A DNA stretch of 64,000 nucleotides. Source: Streptomyces durocortorensis. GTDB taxonomy: Bacteria; Actinomycetota; Actinomycetes; Streptomycetales; Streptomycetaceae. The stretch covers positions 2,108,001 through 2,172,000 of the forward strand of contig NZ_CP134500.1 in NCBI RefSeq assembly GCF_031760065.1. The letters are read 5' to 3'. Under the pieces are notes generated by a model, which was not told where the DNA came from, made no database searches, and saw only the letters and a program-made list of their open reading frames with translations. Of the stretch, positions 60,572 through 64,000 are shown one piece after another. The position numbers and the translations under genes are program-made. How positions within the stretch are numbered: position 1 is the first letter of the stretch; each line of letters begins with the position of its first letter.

Positions 60572-61981
60572 ATGCCGACCTGCCCGAACGGACACCAGTC
60601 GGGTTCCGAGGACTGGTGCGAGGTCTGCGGACACCGCATGGCCGCCGGCGGTGCGCCCGCGGGCGCCGTGCCCCCGCCGCCTCCGCCGCCGCCCGCGCCC
60701 GGTTACGGCTATCCGCAGGGCTCCGGCACCAGCGGCGGCCAGCCCACGATGCAGGCGGAGATCTGCCCGCAGTGCCGTACGCCGCGTGAGGCGATGGCGC
60801 CGTTCTGCGAGGAGTGCCGCTGGAACTTCCTCACCAACACGGCGACCTCCTACACCCCGCTGGCCCCGCAGCACGGCACGCCCGGCGGCCCCCCGCCCGG
60901 TCTCAACCTGCCGCCCGGCTTCCAGGCGCAGGGCCCCGGCAGCCAGGGCGGACCCGGCGGCCAGGGCGGTCCGGATGGACCCGGCGGTCAGAGCGGTCCC
61001 GGCGGTCAGAACGCGCCCGGTGGACCCGGCGGTCAGAGCGGTCCCGGCGGTCAGAACGCGCCCGGTGGACCCGGCGGTCAGAGCGGTCCCGGCGGTCAGG
61101 GCGGGCCCGGTGGCGCGCCCCAGCAGCGTGACCCGTTCGACTACCAGGGCTCGCGCCCCTCGCAGATGAACCGTCCCGCCGAGCCCCTCGCCCCCGAGCA
61201 GGGCGGCCGGAGCGGCCAGGGCCCTCAGGGCGGTCCGCACGGCAACGGCGGCCAGGCCGGTCCTCCTCCGCAGTCGTTCCAGCAGGGTCCCCCGCCGCCG
61301 CCCGCGTATGCGCAGCAGGGGCACCCGTCCCAGCAGCAGTCGGCGCCCTCCCCGTTCGAGCCCCGGCAGTCCTCGCCCTTCGCACCGCCGCAACAGCAAC
61401 AGCAGTCGGCTCCTCCCGCACCGCCGCAGTCCTCCGGCCACACCGGCGGCGGGGACGACTGGCTGCTCCCGCCGCCCTCCCAGGCCCAGGGGTACGGCCG
61501 ACAGGGGCAGGAGCAGGGGTACGACCAGGGTCAGCCGAACGGCGGGGTGCCGGGCCAGGGCCGCCCCCAGCAGCCCCTGTCCTGGACCGCCGTCATCGCT
61601 CCGGACCGCGAGTACTTCCTCGCGATGATGCAGCGCAGCGGTCCCGAGGCGACCGGGCTGAACCTGCCCGCGTACTCCCCCGAGCAGCGTCTCCCGCTCA
61701 CCGGCAACCAGATCACCATCGGGCGCCGCCGCCAGAGCACCGGCGAGTCCCCCGACATCGATCTCTCGGTGCCGCCGGAGGACCCTGGCGTCTCGCACCA
61801 GCACGCGGTGCTGGTGCAGCAGCCCGACGGCGGCTGGGCGGTCGTCGACCAGAACTCCACCAACGGCACCACGCTGAACGGCGCCGAGGACCCGATCCAG
61901 CCCTACGTCCCCGTACCCCTCCAGGACGGCGACCAGGTGCACGTCGGGGCGTGGACGACGATCACGGTCCGCCGGGACTGA
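60572..61981 (+). CDS. FHA-domain protein with zinc ribbons and Gly/Pro/Gln linker
   Basis: This 469-residue phosphothreonine-binding adaptor has two N-terminal zinc ribbons (CPNGHQSGSEDWCEVCGH and CPQCRTPREAMAPFCEECRW). A 250-residue low-complexity linker of Gly, Pro and Gln follows, including collagen-like GPGGQ runs. The FHA domain occupies about 375-469, with QITIGRRRQ, DPGVSHQHAVLV and DQNSTNGTTLNG, the conserved Arg, Ser-His and Asn of phosphothreonine recognition. It would read phosphorylation set by the operon's kinase. It has no ETT motif like GarA. ATG 60572 follows AGAGGGGG. Last gene of the run. Confidence 0.9.
   Translation: MPTCPNGHQSGSEDWCEVCGHRMAAGGAPAGAVPPPPPPPPAPGYGYPQGSGTSGGQPTMQAEICPQCRTPREAMAPFCEECRWNFLTNTATSYTPLAPQHGTPGGPPPGLNLPPGFQAQGPGSQGGPGGQGGPDGPGGQSGPGGQNAPGGPGGQSGPGGQNAPGGPGGQSGPGGQGGPGGAPQQRDPFDYQGSRPSQMNRPAEPLAPEQGGRSGQGPQGGPHGNGGQAGPPPQSFQQGPPPPPAYAQQGHPSQQQSAPSPFEPRQSSPFAPPQQQQQSAPPAPPQSSGHTGGGDDWLLPPPSQAQGYGRQGQEQGYDQGQPNGGVPGQGRPQQPLSWTAVIAPDREYFLAMMQRSGPEATGLNLPAYSPEQRLPLTGNQITIGRRRQSTGESPDIDLSVPPEDPGVSHQHAVLVQQPDGGWAVVDQNSTNGTTLNGAEDPIQPYVPVPLQDGDQVHVGAWTTITVRRD
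60976..61110 (+). repeat. 45-bp tandem repeats coding collagen-like residues
   Basis: Copies start with TGGACCCGGCGG at 60976, 61021 and 61066, an exact 45-base period; the third diverges at its end. They encode 15-residue blocks of the type GPGGQSGPGGQNAPG in the FHA protein linker. Confidence 0.85.
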
Positions 61982-61988
61982 GCGGCGC

Positions 61989-62981
61989 TCATTCGCTCAG
62001 CGGCCAGGTGTAGGGGCCCTGCGGGTCGTCGAGCCAGGCCCACTGGCGGCCCTGGCCGACCGTGATGCCGTACCTCTCCCGCTGCGGGCGCCCCTCGCGC
62101 TCCCAGAGGGAGAGGGCCTCGTGCGGATCGAGAGCGCCCGCGGTCAGCGTCAGCAGGAACCGGAACAGATCGTTCCCGGCCGCCCGGCGGGGCAGTCCAC
62201 CGAGGTGCGGAAGCCCGGCGGGAAGCGGCAGCGCCCCGCGCAGGGGCACGAAGTACGCCGGGGTGTGCAGGAAGTGCCCCTCGGCGCGCGGCCCCTGCGC
62301 GGTCGCGGAGACCCGGAGCGCGACGAGCCCGGTGGCGAACGGCGCCAGGACGCGCGCCCCCGGGCGGCACTGCTCCAGCCAGGCCTGCGGTACGGACGGC
62401 AGGGTGCAGGTCGCGATGATCCGGTCGTACGGGGCGCGCTGCGGGCAGCCGCGGGCGCCGTCACCGGTGATCACCGTCGGGCGGTGCCCGGCGGCCGCGA
62501 GGTGGCGGCGGGCCGGTTCCGTGATCTCCGGATCCAGATCGATGCTGGTCACCGCCTCCTCGCCGAGCCGGTGCGAGAGCAGGGCCGCGTTGTAGCCGGG
62601 GCCGGTGCCGATCTCCAGGACCGTGTCGCCGTCCCGTACGTCGAGGGCCTCCAGCATCTGCGCCATCAGGGACGGCTGACTGGAGGACGAGATGAGTTCG
62701 CCGTCCCGGATGCGGGTGGCCAGCGCCCTGTCCGCGTACACCCCGCTCAGCCAGCGGGAGCGGCGCCCGGGGTCGGGGTCCTCGCCCCAGAGGCGCTCGT
62801 ATCCCGCGATGCCGTGCACGTAGTAGGACGGCACGAACAGATGGCGGGGCACCTCGACGAAGGCGGCGTACCAGGCGGGGTCGGTCAGCCCGCCCTGCGC
62901 GACGATCTCCCGCACCAGGGCATGCCTCGCCGCGTCGGCCTCGGCTGCGGGGACGGCGGGGGTCTCCCGGTCTGCTCCCAT
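61989..62981 (-). CDS. protein-L-isoaspartate O-methyltransferase family protein
   Basis: This 330-residue protein belongs to the SAM-dependent PCMT family, which repairs isoaspartyl residues or modifies specialised peptides. It shows EVPRHLFVPSYY, ISSSSQPSLMAQMLEAL, motif I VLEIGTGPGYNAALLSHRLG and SIDLDPEI, then APYDRIIATCTLPSVPQAWLEQCRPGARVLAP. About 100 C-terminal residues exceed the classical enzyme; this extended form is common in Streptomyces. ATG 62981 has GGAG only 2 bases from the start, so the start is uncertain; the frame is open to 63431. It is convergent with the FHA gene. Confidence 0.85.
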   Translation of the reverse strand: MGADRETPAVPAAEADAARHALVREIVAQGGLTDPAWYAAFVEVPRHLFVPSYYVHGIAGYERLWGEDPDPGRRSRWLSGVYADRALATRIRDGELISSSSQPSLMAQMLEALDVRDGDTVLEIGTGPGYNAALLSHRLGEEAVTSIDLDPEITEPARRHLAAAGHRPTVITGDGARGCPQRAPYDRIIATCTLPSVPQAWLEQCRPGARVLAPFATGLVALRVSATAQGPRAEGHFLHTPAYFVPLRGALPLPAGLPHLGGLPRRAAGNDLFRFLLTLTAGALDPHEALSLWEREGRPQRERYGITVGQGRQWAWLDDPQGPYTWPLSE

Positions 62982-63089
62982 CTCTCCACTGTCCTGCGCG
63001 GGGCCCGCAACGGCCAACGGCGATCCCGGGCCCGGTCCCTTGGTCCTAGGACCCCTGTCCTCGGCCGGTGCGTCTGCGACCATGGACGG

Positions 63090-63494
63090 GTGACAGAGAT
63101 TCCGCGCGACACGCTTCAGGAGCAGACCTTTTACGATCAGGTCGGCGGCGAGGCGACGTTCCGACGCCTGGTCCACCGCTTCTACGAGGGCGTGGCGGGC
63201 GACGAGCTGCTGCGGCCGATGTATCCGGAGGGGGATCTGGGCCCGGCCGAGGAGCGGTTCGCCCTGTTCCTCATGCAGTACTGGGGCGGCCCGCGCACCT
63301 ACAGCGACCACCGGGGCCACCCTCGGCTGCGGATGCGGCACGCCCCGTTCCGGGTGGACCGGGCGGCCCATGACGCCTGGCTCGCCCATATGCGGGTCGC
63401 GCTGGACGAACTGGGGCTCGCGCCCGAGCACGAGCGGCAGCTGTGGGACTACCTGACGTACGCCGCCGCGTCGATGCTCAACACCGCGGACTGA
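63090..63494 (+). CDS. glbO: group II truncated hemoglobin
   Basis: This 134-residue heme protein of the 2-on-2 globin fold binds oxygen and may detoxify nitric oxide or peroxide. FYDQVGGEATFRRLVHRFYEGVAGDELLRPMYPE starts the A/B helices with B10 Tyr-type positions. The E-helix region reads FLMQYWGGPRTYSDHRGHPRLRMRH. The proximal His lies in LRMRHAPFRVD, and the G8 Trp in QLWDYL or AHDAWL marks group II. GTG 63090 has a weak ribosome site. The gene diverges from the methyltransferase across 108 bases. Confidence 0.92.
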   Translation: MTEIPRDTLQEQTFYDQVGGEATFRRLVHRFYEGVAGDELLRPMYPEGDLGPAEERFALFLMQYWGGPRTYSDHRGHPRLRMRHAPFRVDRAAHDAWLAHMRVALDELGLAPEHERQLWDYLTYAAASMLNTAD

Positions 63495-63692
63495 TCGCCT
63501 GCCGCCGAATCCTTCCGGATCTCATCGCATGCCCTCCGGATCTCACCGGAATTCGACGTTCCGTCGTCAGATATCGATCACGATCGCATCAAGGTGGGCC
63601 TGCAAGCGGTTACCAGAATCCTTTCGCTCTGAAAGCATCACCAGTACGTCGGGGGGCGTGCGGACACGGTGTTGACGGGGCGGGGGACACAG

Positions 63693-64000
63693 GTGACGGG
63701 TTTTGTCTTGCTGCGGGTGAGGGCGCACCGCCTTCTCCTCTCCGCGGCCGTGCTCGCCGTTCTGCTGACCACGTCCGTCCTGGCCGCGCTCACCGCGTTC
63801 TCCGGCTCGGTGGGCGACGCGGCTCTGCGCCACACGCTCACCCACCGGTCCGCCGCCTCCGCCTCGCTCGTCGTCTCCGCCTCGGTGGACCACGACCGGC
63901 GCGCCGAGGCCGATGCCACCGTCCGCGCGGCCGCCCTCGACGCCTTCGACGGGCTGCCCGTGAACGTGGGGAAGCTGGAGAGCTCGGGGGCGTACGCGCT
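63693..64000 (+). CDS. membrane protein, probable ABC exporter permease, N-terminal part
   Basis: The gene runs off the window. About 102 residues are visible: FVLLRVRAHRLLLSAAVLAVLLTTSVLAALTAFSGSVGDAALRHTLTHRSAASASLVVSAS. This is one membrane helix followed by an extracytoplasmic Ala/Ser-rich segment. The layout resembles the start of FtsX-like (MacB-type) permeases of Streptomyces, but the diagnostic C-terminal helices are not visible. GTG 63693 has a G-rich ribosome site 6 bases upstream; GTG 63669 is also in frame. The preceding 198 bases hold CCGGATCTCA twice (near 63513 and 63537) and no gene. Confidence 0.6.
   Translation, partial: MTGFVLLRVRAHRLLLSAAVLAVLLTTSVLAALTAFSGSVGDAALRHTLTHRSAASASLVVSASVDHDRRAEADATVRAAALDAFDGLPVNVGKLESSGAYA

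Noticed and set aside
60976..61110. CRISPR-like array of direct repeats.
   Set aside because: The 45-base units are contiguous with no spacers, lie in frame within a coding sequence and encode a regular peptide repeat.

Overview
The window is a high-GC actinobacterial chromosome segment, almost certainly Streptomyces. Codon third positions are nearly all G or C, GTG starts are frequent, ribosome sites are AAGGAG-like, and there are mycothiol-type enzymes, an iron superoxide dismutase with a nickel-regulator site and a chitosan-type csn operon. From memory, the order tig, nei, rpiB, sodF, subtilase, asd, pepN, malQ, csn operon, pknG matches the core region of S. coelicolor around its sodF gene. 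No rRNA, intact insertion sequence, prophage or CRISPR array was seen. Two tRNAs are present: Pro(TGG) and Gly(TCC).

Layout. 1-8.3 kb is housekeeping: the 5' part of tig, the tRNAs, a membrane acyltransferase, an HD protein, a CPA2 antiporter, a SpoIIE-type phosphatase, nei-rpiB and bioY. 8.5-13 kb has two tandem amino-acid permeases and a secreted glycerophosphodiesterase. 13.6-14.5 kb is sodF with a nickel-regulator site inside a striking inverted repeat. 14.5-19.2 kb looks accessory: an ArsR/DUF2071 pair, a CatB-like acetyltransferase, an orphan DUF4157 (eCIS-associated) protein with a possible ADP-ribosyltransferase-like tail, and an internally deleted ATPase gene. 19.3-33.2 kb holds a VOC protein, a mycothiol-dependent nitroreductase homologue, two pepN paralogues, an AbiEi/DUF559-like protein, a large secreted subtilase, asd and a mazEF pair. 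33.5-43.8 kb has allantoicase with a LysR regulator, malQ preceded by a small repetitive ORF, a secreted GH84-like protein, an HNH protein and an MscS channel.

43.9-50.8 kb is a complete csnREFGHK-type operon: ROK repressor, sugar ABC importer, GH4 glycosidase and amino-sugar kinase, with a palindromic repressor site in the promoter and a strong terminator after the kinase.

51.1-62.0 kb is the most interesting block. It is a tightly packed seven-gene run encoding a GlnX-like membrane sensor, a GlnH-like binding protein, an uncharacterised helical protein, a PknG-type kinase with extra zinc ribbons, a PP2C phosphatase, a von Willebrand A protein and an FHA protein. It reads as an amino-acid-sensing phosphorylation circuit that contains its kinase, phosphatase, phospho-reader and metal-dependent adaptor. 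The window ends with a PCMT-family methyltransferase, a group II truncated globin and the start of an exporter-like membrane protein.
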